DNA from: Treponema sp.
GTDB taxonomy: Bacteria; Spirochaetota; Spirochaetia; Treponematales; Breznakiellaceae
DNA: 13,741 bases
Assembly (NCBI GenBank): GCA_031266095.1
Contig: JAISBR010000197.1
Span: forward strand, 1-13,741
Direction: 5' to 3'
A program made the translations under genes and the position numbers. The notes under the pieces were generated by a model. It did no database searches and was not told the origin of the DNA. It saw only the letters and a program-made list of their open reading frames with translations. Numbering within the stretch: position 1 is the first letter of the stretch; every line of letters begins with the position of its first letter. Positions 7,202 through 13,617 of the stretch are shown here, one piece after another.

Positions 7202-8001
7202 TTCTCCAGTACCCCATCCGCCCTGCCGGTGAACCACTTGAGCAGCGCCTCCGTCCGGGTGGAAAAAGACTCTCCGATACGCTCCCCCATTCCGGGCAGG
7301 GACACGGCTTTTGCCATGGAAACGGCGTAAATCAACAGTGAATCACCGCAGTCAATTACCGCCATCACGCTACGGAGCTTGTTCTTTCCCACCGCCGGAA
7401 TAATACCGACTGTCAGAGCGGTCAGATTCTCCTGCACAAAAAAGAAGGCGTCCGCCGTGGTCCGGTAGTCGTAGCGGTAGATATTATCGCCGAAAGTAAG
7501 ATCCTCTTGACGGGCATAGAGGGTGAGGGAGGGAGGCGGTGCGGCGTACACCGGGTCGGGGACAGCTTTTTTACTGTTCGGGCCGTCAATCACCTGGGAT
7601 GATTTGTAAAAAGTCCGCATGGTTCCGCGGCTTGCCGAGTAGTACTGAACACCGGTCAGGGTGCTTATGGCCAACGCTTGATTGAAAAGGCCCGTCCGTT
7701 CGGCATCGTTCCAAGCACTTGTCCCGGTAGCGGCCGGCCGGAGTTTTTGATAACGGTACAGTGTTTCTACAAGGAGATTGGGTCCCAGGCCGCTCATGGT
7801 TTCCGTAATCAAGCGCCGCAGCTCTTCATGCCGGGGCAGCAGCCGGGGGTTGGGGTTTTTGAGCTGCACTTCGGTAATGGGACCCTTGCCGGCGATCAAG
7901 GCCGCCGCCCGCTCAGGGCCGGCCAGTTCCTCAAGGGAAGCGGAAAAAACCGGCGCGACGACTATCGTAAAAATAATTAACAGCAGAACTTTATTTCCCA
8001 T
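7198..8001 (-). CDS. Secreted protein of unknown function, DUF6675-like
   Basis: 267 residues with a clear N-terminal signal peptide: MGNK, a hydrophobic core LLLIIFTIVVAPV, and probable cleavage after VFS at about residue 20. There is no lipobox Cys. The rest is a soluble domain with features such as TGVQYYSASRGTMRTFYKSS and repeated aromatic residues. It resembles a family I recall as DUF6675, seen in treponemes; no activity is known. It begins 23 nt after the jag stop codon on the same strand and has no clear ribosome binding site, so it is probably the last gene of the rpmH-jag operon. A link to membrane or envelope biogenesis is only inferred from that. The stop codon borders the metallo-beta-lactamase remnant, so the extreme C-terminus may have been affected. 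Confidence 0.75.
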   Translation of the reverse strand: MGNKVLLLIIFTIVVAPVFSASLEELAGPERAAALIAGKGPITEVQLKNPNPRLLPRHEELRRLITETMSGLGPNLLVETLYRYQKLRPAATGTSAWNDAERTGLFNQALAISTLTGVQYYSASRGTMRTFYKSSQVIDGPNSKKAVPDPVYAAPPPSLTLYARQEDLTFGDNIYRYDYRTTADAFFFVQENLTALTVGIIPAVGKNKLRSVMAVIDCGDSLLIYAVSMAKAVSLPGMGERIGESFSTRTEALLKWFTGRADGVLEN

Positions 8002-8024
8002 AACACAATATAAATAAGACTGAA

Positions 8025-8747
8025 CTAGCGCAGTCCCCTATAAAAGACACGGACCTGTTTATACAAGCCTTCGCCTTCGCTCTTGGTTTCCACATCGGCG
8101 ATGTCGTTCAGCGTGGTGTGAATAAGCCGACGGTCAAAGGGGTTCATCGGTTCAAGCAGAATGGAACCTCGGTTTTCGCGGACCCGGTCCGCCACCGTAT
8201 AGGCAAGACGGACCAGGGATTCCTCCCGGCGGATACGGTAATTCTCACTGTCCAGGATGATCCGCATATCTTCCCGGCCCTGCCTTCCCGCGTAGATATT
8301 CGCCAGCAGTTGTAAAGCGTCGAGGTTCTTCCCTTTTTTCCCGATAAGTATTGAAGAATACTCGGAATCGATTTTGAGGCCGAGTTTGCGATCTTTCCGG
8401 AACAGAACCGAGACTTTGCCTGTGTAGCCCATGTGTTCAATGAGACCCAAGACAAAATCAGTCAACTTAATCTCGAAATCACTCTGCGCCTCAGTGCCGC
8501 CGAAAACCGTCCTGCTCGAAAATTCGCTTTCTTCCCCGGTCTCGCTGCGATCCGGCGAGGCAGTTCCAGCCGCGGCGGTGGCCGGCTTGCTGGTATGTAC
8601 CTTGATTCGCACATAGCCTTTTTTGAACAAACCTTGCCGCTGGGTCTCCAGAATCTCCACATCAAAATCGTCTTTTTCAAGACCAAGCTCTTCCGCCGCA
8701 CGATCAATCGCCTCCTTCTCGGTACGGCCTTCAAATTCGTATGTCAT
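8025..8747 (-). CDS. jag: Jag/KhpB RNA-binding protein
   Basis: Cytoplasmic single-stranded RNA-binding protein encoded next to yidC in many bacteria and linked to cell-division and envelope gene control. The 240 residues show the standard three parts: a Jag-N domain (1-50, with EKEAIDRAAEELGL and GLFKKGY); a Ser/Thr/Glu-rich linker (52-88); a KH domain (about 90-167) with the GxxG loop in LIGKKGKNLDALQ (134-146); and a C-terminal R3H domain (about 172-240) with Arg206 and His210 of the R-x3-H motif in DRRLIHTTL. A strong AAGGAG (8755-8760) lies 7 nt before the ATG. The gene follows yidC after a 53-nt gap that holds a palindromic repeat. Confidence 0.95.
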   Translation of the reverse strand: MTYEFEGRTEKEAIDRAAEELGLEKDDFDVEILETQRQGLFKKGYVRIKVHTSKPATAAAGTASPDRSETGEESEFSSRTVFGGTEAQSDFEIKLTDFVLGLIEHMGYTGKVSVLFRKDRKLGLKIDSEYSSILIGKKGKNLDALQLLANIYAGRQGREDMRIILDSENYRIRREESLVRLAYTVADRVRENRGSILLEPMNPFDRRLIHTTLNDIADVETKSEGEGLYKQVRVFYRGLR

Positions 8748-8769
8748 AAAATATCTCCTTATTCGCAGT

Positions 8770-8799
8770 GGGGTCTAATACCCCCCCCTTTGGGGGAGG
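8770..8799. repeat. Palindromic repeat between yidC and jag
   Basis: GGGGTCTAATACCC (8770-8783) matches the header of the repeats near 3905, 13434 and 13564. It runs into a run of eight C (8781-8788), a TTT loop and GGGGG-A-GG (8792-8799), giving a short GC hairpin. In the operon's direction it lies right after the yidC stop, without a T-run, so processing or attenuation is more likely than full termination. Confidence 0.6.
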
Positions 8800-8800
8800 T

Positions 8801-10660
8801 TCATTTTTTCTTTTTCTTCTTGGGGGCGATTACCGGTTCCGGATTCATCATCGCCGCTGCTGCCGCCCGCTTGGGCGCGAGGTATTTGTTGATTGCCAAC
8901 TGCTGTACTAGAGTGAGGAGGTTTGAGAAAATCCAGTATATCAGCAGCCCGGACGGTACCTCATAGAGGATGAAGAAGAACATAATCGGCATGACGTATA
9001 ACATCATCTTCATCTGGGCATTGTTCTGCTGATCCGGTGTTTGAGTTACTTTGCCATAAAGCAATTGGGAACCAACATAGATAAAGGGCAGGAGCCGGAG
9101 GGCGGTCCAGCCGAGTAAGGGCAGTCTGAAACCATCGGGGAAATTCCAGATCGCCTCGGGAAGAGACAGATCGGGAATCCAGCGGGGAATAAACATGGCG
9201 CCCCTCAGATCGAAATGATTATTAAAGAGGTTGTACATGGCAAAGAAAATTGGGATCTGCAGCAGCATGGGGAGGCAGCCCGAAACGGGATTATAGCCTT
9301 CCTTCTTGTAAAACTCCGCCATTTCGGTATTCAGCTTTTGGGGATTACCCTTGTATTTTTCCTGCAATTCCTTGATCTTTGGCGCTACGGCCTGCATCCG
9401 CAGAGTCGCTTCGGAACTTTTTTTGGTCAGCGGGAAGAACAGTATTTTTACAAACAGGGTGAGGAGGATGATCGCTACGCCGTAGTTTGGAACGATTTTG
9501 TAGCAAATCAGGAGCAGCCATTTCAGGATTTTTTCCAGGGGGCTTAAAATACCACGACTATTGGCGACCTCAAGCAGCTGCATATCCTTAAGGCCGAAAC
9601 CGTTGGTACCGGTGTTGTAGACGGCAAGGGCCTCCTGGGTTTTTGGCCCCAGGTAGAAGCGGTAGGTATCGGCGGTCCGGGGGCTGTTTAAAGCCGGACG
9701 GATAATATTGAGCCGGGACGTTGAGGGAAGTCCCTCTTCCGGTCTTTCTGAAAAGTTAATATCGTACTGGGCAAGGTAGGGAACGGCGATCATGGTAAAG
9801 TACTTGCCGGAGATCGCCGCCCAAGCGGGCCGGGTATTGATAATCACCGGATTGGAATTGTTAATCTTTTCCTGTTTCCGCTTGCCATTGGTAAAGGTGA
9901 AGTATTGACGGTAGTCGTAACGATTGTCGAGTTTTTCAAACCAAGGCCCGATCTGGGGACCAAAAGCCAGGGTATAGGCGGCACCGCCGAAGTTGAATCC
10001 GGGCGTCGAGTAACCGCCGTCCAGTGTAACGGTCAACTCAAACATATAATCCTTCGGCTTAAAATCATAGCGCTTGGTCAGCCGGAAATGGCCGGGAGAA
10101 GCGCCGGCCGCCGCCGGAATGGCAAAGTCCCGGTAGAATTCCACTGAATATTCCGAGATACGGTTTACATAAAAGAAAGATGTAACCGGCTGGACATTAA
10201 GGCCGCCAAAGGCCAGGGTAAAGGCGTGGGCTTCCTTGTCCCCCGAAAGGATCATATCCACTAAACCGTTTTTATCATTGTGCTCTTTGAGTTTCCAGGA
10301 AACTAGATCCCCCCCTGCGCTGGAAAGGACCGCCGTTAAGAGTTCAGTGTTAACGGTTACGCGCTGTTCCGCCTGGGGGCCGGGATCAGGCTCCGTGGTT
10401 GTAGTCCGCCCTGAGGCCGTCGTCTGCTCCGCAGCCGTCGTCCGCTCCGTGGCCGTTCCGGTTTGATCAGACAACGGAGCCGCCTGGTCAGGAACCGTTG
10501 GTGAAGCGGATACCGGGGGCGGAGCTTCACTGACCGTGGAGGACGTGCTTGTGGCCGCCGTCGTTGCAGGCTGGGGTGGGAAAAAGATTCCCTGTACTAC
10601 ATAAAACACCACCAGTACCACGATAGAGAGAACTACCGCCAATATCGTATTCTTTTCCAT
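8801..10660 (-). CDS. yidC: Membrane protein insertase YidC
   Basis: Inner-membrane insertase and chaperone that works alone or with SecYEG. The 619 residues have the Gram-negative layout: an N-terminal membrane anchor (6-26); a Pro/Thr/Ala/Ser-rich linker (30-97) with degenerate ERTTA/EQTTA repeats; a periplasmic beta-domain (about 100-340); and the conserved five-helix insertase core (about 375-592). The core holds KYKGNPQKLNTEMAEFYKK (435-453) and GCLPMLLQIPIFFAMY (461-476). The groove arginine of E. coli YidC (366) falls on Lys405 by eye alignment in FVKILFFPLTKK, a conservative change. The tail is very basic and ends in six Lys. The ATG has AAGGA 6 nt upstream and lies 18 nt after yidD. 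Confidence 0.97.
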   Translation of the reverse strand: MEKNTILAVVLSIVVLVVFYVVQGIFFPPQPATTAATSTSSTVSEAPPPVSASPTVPDQAAPLSDQTGTATERTTAAEQTTASGRTTTTEPDPGPQAEQRVTVNTELLTAVLSSAGGDLVSWKLKEHNDKNGLVDMILSGDKEAHAFTLAFGGLNVQPVTSFFYVNRISEYSVEFYRDFAIPAAAGASPGHFRLTKRYDFKPKDYMFELTVTLDGGYSTPGFNFGGAAYTLAFGPQIGPWFEKLDNRYDYRQYFTFTNGKRKQEKINNSNPVIINTRPAWAAISGKYFTMIAVPYLAQYDINFSERPEEGLPSTSRLNIIRPALNSPRTADTYRFYLGPKTQEALAVYNTGTNGFGLKDMQLLEVANSRGILSPLEKILKWLLLICYKIVPNYGVAIILLTLFVKILFFPLTKKSSEATLRMQAVAPKIKELQEKYKGNPQKLNTEMAEFYKKEGYNPVSGCLPMLLQIPIFFAMYNLFNNHFDLRGAMFIPRWIPDLSLPEAIWNFPDGFRLPLLGWTALRLLPFIYVGSQLLYGKVTQTPDQQNNAQMKMMLYVMPIMFFFILYEVPSGLLIYWIFSNLLTLVQQLAINKYLAPKRAAAAAMMNPEPVIAPKKKKKK

Positions 10661-10678
10661 GTTGTTTCCTTCAAAATT

Positions 10679-10885
10679 TCAAACCGGATCATAGCCGCCC
10701 GGATGAAAGGGATGACAGCTCAGTATCCGCTTAATCGCCAGCAGCGAGCCGCGCAGAACGCCGTATTTTTCAATCGCCATAAACGCATATTCGGAACAAG
10801 TCGGATAATACCTGCAGGACGACGGAAAATAGGGGGATACGGCTTTTTGATAAAACCGAATAAAAAAAAGCGCTATATGCTTCAT
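10679..10885 (-). CDS. yidD: Membrane protein insertion efficiency factor YidD
   Basis: Small membrane-associated helper of YidC, 68 residues. It shows the complete family signature: an amphipathic N-terminus ([18 protein letters not shown]), then [13 protein letters not shown] (22-34) and [11 protein letters not shown] at the C-terminus. The start codon overlaps the rnpA stop (ATGA, 10882-10885), so translation is probably coupled to rnpA. It lies in the canonical rnpA-yidD-yidC order. Confidence 0.95.
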   Translation of the reverse strand: MKHIALFFIRFYQKAVSPYFPSSCRYYPTCSEYAFMAIEKYGVLRGSLLAIKRILSCHPFHPGGYDPV

Positions 10886-11283
10886 TTCAGCAAACCAGCT
10901 TTGATTAGAAGGAAGGAAAGCTGCTCTGTCCGGGCCGCCAACTCGTTCTTTTTTATTACGGCTTCACCGGCAGCCGCTGTTTCGGGGTAAACCAATAGGA
11001 TCAAATCGCAGCCATTTACCAGCCGGGACCGTAAATACCGGTAAGCCTCACGTCCAAGCCGCCTGGCCCGGTTCCGTTTCACCGCATTCCCGAACCTCCG
11101 GGAAAAAGTAAAGCATATCCGGTTACGAGGCAGGCTGTTTTTCAATACAAAGAGCTTCGCGCCGCGGCCGCTAAACTGTTTTCCCCGGCTGAAAACTTCC
11201 CGAATCTCGTTCCTTCCCTTTAGACGCTCTTCCCGCTTAAAGCGGAAAGAACCCTGCTCCCCCCTAATAGGGCTTTTTCTCAT
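10882..11283 (-). CDS. rnpA: Ribonuclease P protein component
   Basis: Protein subunit that binds the catalytic RNase P RNA and helps it remove the 5' leader of pre-tRNA. 133 residues with the RNR signature [25 protein letters not shown] helix (62-82), preceded by a strand ICFTFSRR that starts the alpha-beta sandwich. The only ATG/GTG/TTG start in the frame is at 11283, inside rpmH, so the two genes overlap by 20 nt. There is no good ribosome binding site there, which points to translational coupling. The first 12 residues are extra compared with many homologues. Confidence 0.95.
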   Translation of the reverse strand: MRKSPIRGEQGSFRFKREERLKGRNEIREVFSRGKQFSGRGAKLFVLKNSLPRNRICFTFSRRFGNAVKRNRARRLGREAYRYLRSRLVNGCDLILLVYPETAAAGEAVIKKNELAARTEQLSFLLIKAGLLK

Positions 11284-11419
11284 CCGAAATAGTCAGCTTA
11301 AACCGACCCTTGGCCCTGCGGCGCTTGAGAATCATCCTTCCACCCCGGGTTTTCATCCGGGCGCGGAATCCAAATTTACGATTCCGCTTCACTTTACTGG
11401 GTTGATAAGTCCGTTTCAT
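11264..11419 (-). CDS. rpmH: 50S ribosomal protein L34
   Basis: Very basic protein of 51 residues in the large ribosomal subunit. It begins [20 protein letters not shown] and continues [19 protein letters not shown], the near-invariant L34 signature. After that come a few extra residues ([12 protein letters not shown]), encoded partly within the overlap with rnpA. AGGAG (11428-11432) lies 8 nt before the ATG. It is the first gene of the leftward cluster, with promoter elements just upstream. Confidence 0.97.
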   Translation of the reverse strand: MKRTYQPSKVKRNRKFGFRARMKTRGGRMILKRRRAKGRFKLTISDEKKPY

Positions 11420-11435
11420 AGGATTTACTCCTGTC

Positions 11436-11464
11436 TATATAAAAGGTTCATGAAAGCTAGTCAA
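11436..11464 (-). promoter_or_regulatory. Possible proximal rpmH promoter
   Basis: TTGACT (11464-11459), 17-nt spacer, TATATA (11441-11436) on the minus strand. The sequence is good, but a start about 7 nt on would cut into the rpmH ribosome binding site, so its use is doubtful. Confidence 0.35.
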
Positions 11465-11471
11465 GATACTC

Positions 11472-11500
11472 AGTATAAATTATTGGAAAAGAATCGTCAA
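11472..11500 (-). promoter_or_regulatory. Sigma-70 promoter of the rpmH operon
   Basis: TTGACG (11500-11495), 17-nt spacer, TATACT (11477-11472) on the minus strand, giving a leader of about 45 nt with the ribosome binding site intact. It overlaps the promoter of the divergent Aat-like gene. Confidence 0.75.
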
Positions 11501-11511
11501 TACTCTATACT
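11483..11511 (+). promoter_or_regulatory. Promoter of the Aat-like gene, leaderless
   Basis: TTGGAA (11483-11488), 17-nt spacer, TATACT (11506-11511). The ATG at 11518 begins 6 nt after the -10 box, about where transcription should start, and no ribosome binding site is present. Confidence 0.6.
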
Positions 11512-11517
11512 ACATCA

Positions 11518-12240
11518 ATGTATCTCCGTTATACTTCCACCGGATACCTGATGATCTCCCCTGCGGACGATCCCCACAGGATAGTGGACGCCATGCTTGC
11601 CACCGGCTATGACGAGGAATTCTGCATCGCCCTGGATTTCAGCCCCGAATTTGTGGCTCGGCTTATGGAAGCGGGTTTTCTGGTCATGTCCACAGAAATC
11701 AGCGACGGGGCCGATACTGCCGAAGAAACAGCCTGTGTCCTGCTGCCGAAACTGCACCTGGTCCGTTCCGTCTTGTTTTTCGAAAACTTACATATAAAAC
11801 GCTCGATCCGCCGCTTCCTGACCCGTTATGAACTGCGCCCCGACGCGGACTTTGACGCTATCCTTGACCGCTGTGTACAGATCCACGGCGGAGAGTGGCT
11901 TACCCCCCCGCTGGTGGAAAGTATCCGGAAAATACGGGAAAAGGCCGGTCCCGCGCCCGACCGGCCGGAAGCCGCGGCGCGCCCCGTTTCTTTCGCCCTG
12001 TACCGGGACGGCAAACTGACCGCCGGTGAATTCGGCGTAACTGTGGGAAGGGTCTACACCAGTTACTCAGGCTATTATGACGAGAATAACGCCGGCATAG
12101 TACAGCTTATCCTCACCACCCGGTACTTACAGGAGCGGAACTTTGCCTTTTTTGACCTCGGCATGCCTCTGGATTACAAAACCGCCCTCGGCGCGGTGGA
12201 TATCAGCCCGGAAGAATTTGTAACCTTGTTCAGGGGATAG
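11518..12240 (+). CDS. aat: Aat-like aminoacyl-tRNA-protein transferase
   Basis: Related to leucyl/phenylalanyl-tRNA-protein transferase, a GNAT-fold enzyme that adds Leu or Phe to protein N-termini for ClpS/ClpAP degradation. 240 residues. The family core is clear: RSIRRFLTRYELRPDADFDA (95-114), HGGEWLTPPLVESIRKI (123-139), RPVSFALYRDGKLTAGEFG (155-173), and DLGMPLDYKTALGAVDI (213-229), which lines up with the E. coli DCQVLNDHTASLGACEI segment. The family's GIFPW-type N-terminal motif is missing; instead there is a divergent start (YTSTGYLMISPADDPHRIVD). By eye alignment, E. coli Glu156 corresponds to Tyr183 and the general base Gln188 to Gly215, while Asp186 is kept as Asp213. This may be a spirochaete-type subfamily with a different mechanism or substrate. 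It is divergent from rpmH and has no ribosome binding site. Confidence 0.8.
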   Translation: MYLRYTSTGYLMISPADDPHRIVDAMLATGYDEEFCIALDFSPEFVARLMEAGFLVMSTEISDGADTAEETACVLLPKLHLVRSVLFFENLHIKRSIRRFLTRYELRPDADFDAILDRCVQIHGGEWLTPPLVESIRKIREKAGPAPDRPEAAARPVSFALYRDGKLTAGEFGVTVGRVYTSYSGYYDENNAGIVQLILTTRYLQERNFAFFDLGMPLDYKTALGAVDISPEEFVTLFRG

Positions 12241-12305
12241 CGGCGCAATTCACTCTATTTACATCTTTTTTCAATTTATAGTACACTTTTTTAGCCGCAT
12301 CTACC

Positions 12306-12311
12306 AAGGAG
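12306..12311 (+). promoter_or_regulatory. Ribosome binding site of the sensor gene
   Basis: AAGGAG lies 3 nt before a GTG (12315) and 6 nt before a TTG (12318). The spacing favours TTG. No ATG is available nearby. Confidence 0.7.
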
Positions 12312-12314
12312 AAA

Positions 12315-13211
12315 GTGTTGAGACTATTTCGATCCTCTAAATCCCGTTTTATAGCGCTTTTTATTTTTTTTGTCGTAGTTCTGTGTATGATACTGTGCGG
12401 CATGGCAATATGGCAGACGATAAAGGTGGCCTCGGATATTTTCGCCGCCGAGGGGATGGTGCTGGTAAACAAGGCCCTTTCCCTGATCGACGGGGATTCT
12501 TTTGAGTCCCTGGCAAAATCTCTGGACGAAAAGGATCCCTTTTATGAAGCAACCAGGCTTAAGCTGCTGGAACTAAAGGAGCTTTCTTCCTGCCGGTATC
12601 TGTACTCCATGGCGCCGGCAGAGGGGAACATTTGGCGCTTCATCATCGACGGCAGCGTTCCCCCGGAGGATACGAGGAATTTTTCCCCGCTGGGAGTTGA
12701 GGAAGACGCCAGTGAGTATGAATCCGCTTTTCTCAATGTATGGACAACGAAAAAGCCCGGCTACGGTAGCATTGAATACTTTGAAGAATATGGCTGGATA
12801 CTTTCGATCTATACCCCTATCTGGAATTCCGCCGGCGAAGCGGTAGGAATAGTGGGCTGCGATTTCGGGGCTGAGGGGCTGTTTAGAGCCATCTGGCTAA
12901 ACGCCATTGGACAGATAATCGTTGTCCTCATCTTTATGGCCGCCGGCATTGTACTGGTAACCATATTTGTACAGGCGCTTTTTAAGCGGTTTACCAGTAT
13001 CAGTAACAACCTGGATCATATCATGGGAGAAGTTGCCGGCGCTGAAGAGGACCTGGCCCGCTGGATTCGTGTACGCTGCAAGGAAGATGAAATCAAGGAC
13101 TTGGCGTTTTTTTTCAAAACTACCATGGACAAACTCAGAAAACAGATTCTAGCCAGCCGGGAACAGGTGATGAATGTTTTTGGTGTCAATAATAAGGCGT
13201 CTTCTAAGTAG
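12315..13211 (+). CDS. Membrane sensor protein with HAMP, no output domain
   Basis: 298 residues from the GTG (297 from the TTG). The layout is that of the N-terminal half of a chemoreceptor or other membrane sensor. There is a membrane helix at 12-34 and an extracellular domain at about 38-193, whose YLYSMAP, IDGSVPPED, GYGSIEYFEEYGW and SIYTPIWNSAGEAVGIVGCDF resemble Cache/PDC sensor domains. A second membrane helix follows at 197-220, then a HAMP-like segment (about 222-280) with the typical EDEIKDLAFFFKTTMDKL heptads. The protein ends 18 residues later, where a methyl-accepting, kinase or GGDEF domain would be expected, and nothing like one follows in the next 200 bases in any frame that I can recognise. 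It is either a truncated receptor or a stand-alone sensor that acts through a partner. A hairpin terminator follows. Confidence 0.8.
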   Translation: MLRLFRSSKSRFIALFIFFVVVLCMILCGMAIWQTIKVASDIFAAEGMVLVNKALSLIDGDSFESLAKSLDEKDPFYEATRLKLLELKELSSCRYLYSMAPAEGNIWRFIIDGSVPPEDTRNFSPLGVEEDASEYESAFLNVWTTKKPGYGSIEYFEEYGWILSIYTPIWNSAGEAVGIVGCDFGAEGLFRAIWLNAIGQIIVVLIFMAAGIVLVTIFVQALFKRFTSISNNLDHIMGEVAGAEEDLARWIRVRCKEDEIKDLAFFFKTTMDKLRKQILASREQVMNVFGVNNKASSK

Positions 13212-13236
13212 GGCCGCACGTATATACACCTTGAGC

Positions 13237-13260
13237 CCGGAATCTGTTCCGGGAGTTTTG
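13237..13260 (+). terminator. Rho-independent terminator of the sensor gene
   Basis: CCCGGAA (13237-13243), loop TCTG, TTCCGGG (13248-13254), then AGTTTT. It is a perfect 7-bp stem 26 nt after the stop codon; the T-run is short. Confidence 0.55.
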
Positions 13261-13433
13261 CCGGATCGCTCCGGTAAGGCGCGCCGTCTTCGGATTCCCG
13301 GTCTCCCACTTCTGAAAAAGACGCCAGGCACTATACGGAGATTTTACCGTAAAGAAAAAATCGAAGAAGTAAAAGAAGTTGTAGGGAATAGTGCCGGACG
13401 CCGTTTTTCAAGATAGAAATTTATTCGTGGCGA
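13261..13433. other. Intergenic stretch without a recognised feature
   Basis: Between the terminator and the repeat cluster. One frame stays open to about 13416, but its product is Arg/Lys-rich without recognisable similarity, and it starts inside the sensor gene. No receptor output domain or RNA gene is recognised. Together with the repeats this makes a gene-free stretch from 13212 to the insertion sequence. Confidence 0.5.
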
Positions 13434-13481
13434 GGGTTTAATACCCTGCGGCTCTGCCGCGGTCATAAAGGTATTAAACCC
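13434..13481. repeat. Palindromic repeat with inverted headers
   Basis: GGGTTTAATACC (13434-13445) and GGTATTAAACCC (13470-13481) form a perfect 12-bp inverted repeat. Inside is a second hairpin, GCGGC-TCT-GCCGC (13448-13460). The right arm is also the left end of the mosaic repeat copy B. Confidence 0.85.
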
Positions 13482-13554
13482 GAGACCAATACCCTATGAG
13501 AACAACATACCGCGCCGGACCGGAGGTCCGAGCTCTGCCGCGCGGTTGTTGATT
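13470..13554. repeat. Mosaic palindromic repeat, copy B
   Basis: Matches copy A (3907-3949) over the header and core with a 2-nt indel. It then has the GC hairpin CGGACC-GGA-GGTCCG (13516-13530), which copy A carries upstream in the opposite orientation, and ends with the same CTCTGCCGCG...GTTGTTGATT module (13533-13554). Confidence 0.85.
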
Positions 13555-13563
13555 CGAAAGTCT

Positions 13564-13590
13564 GGTTTAATACCCCGGGGCTTGCCCCGG
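13564..13590. repeat. Short palindromic repeat next to the insertion sequence
   Basis: Header GGTTTAATACCCC (13564-13576) followed by CCGGGG-CTTG-CCCCGG (13575-13590), a 6-bp GC stem with a 4-nt loop. Same plan as the repeats at 8770 and 13434 but with a different stem sequence. Confidence 0.75.
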
Positions 13591-13617
13591 CTCGAATAAT
13601 GCACCAGTTACAAAAAT

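Noticed and set aside
8433..8966. Long open frame on the plus strand across jag and yidC
   Set aside because: Antisense to two clearly conserved genes, with no ribosome binding site and no recognisable product.
11420..11517. Replication origin next to rpmH
   Set aside because: No dnaA gene is adjacent and no TTATCCACA-like DnaA boxes are seen; the gap is accounted for by promoters.
13174..13416. Open frame overlapping the 3' end of the sensor gene and running past the terminator
   Set aside because: It starts inside the sensor gene, has no ribosome binding site and a low-complexity basic product with no recognisable family; it also crosses the likely terminator.
13434..13590. CRISPR array
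   Set aside because: The repeats differ in length, orientation and internal sequence and are not separated by regular spacers.
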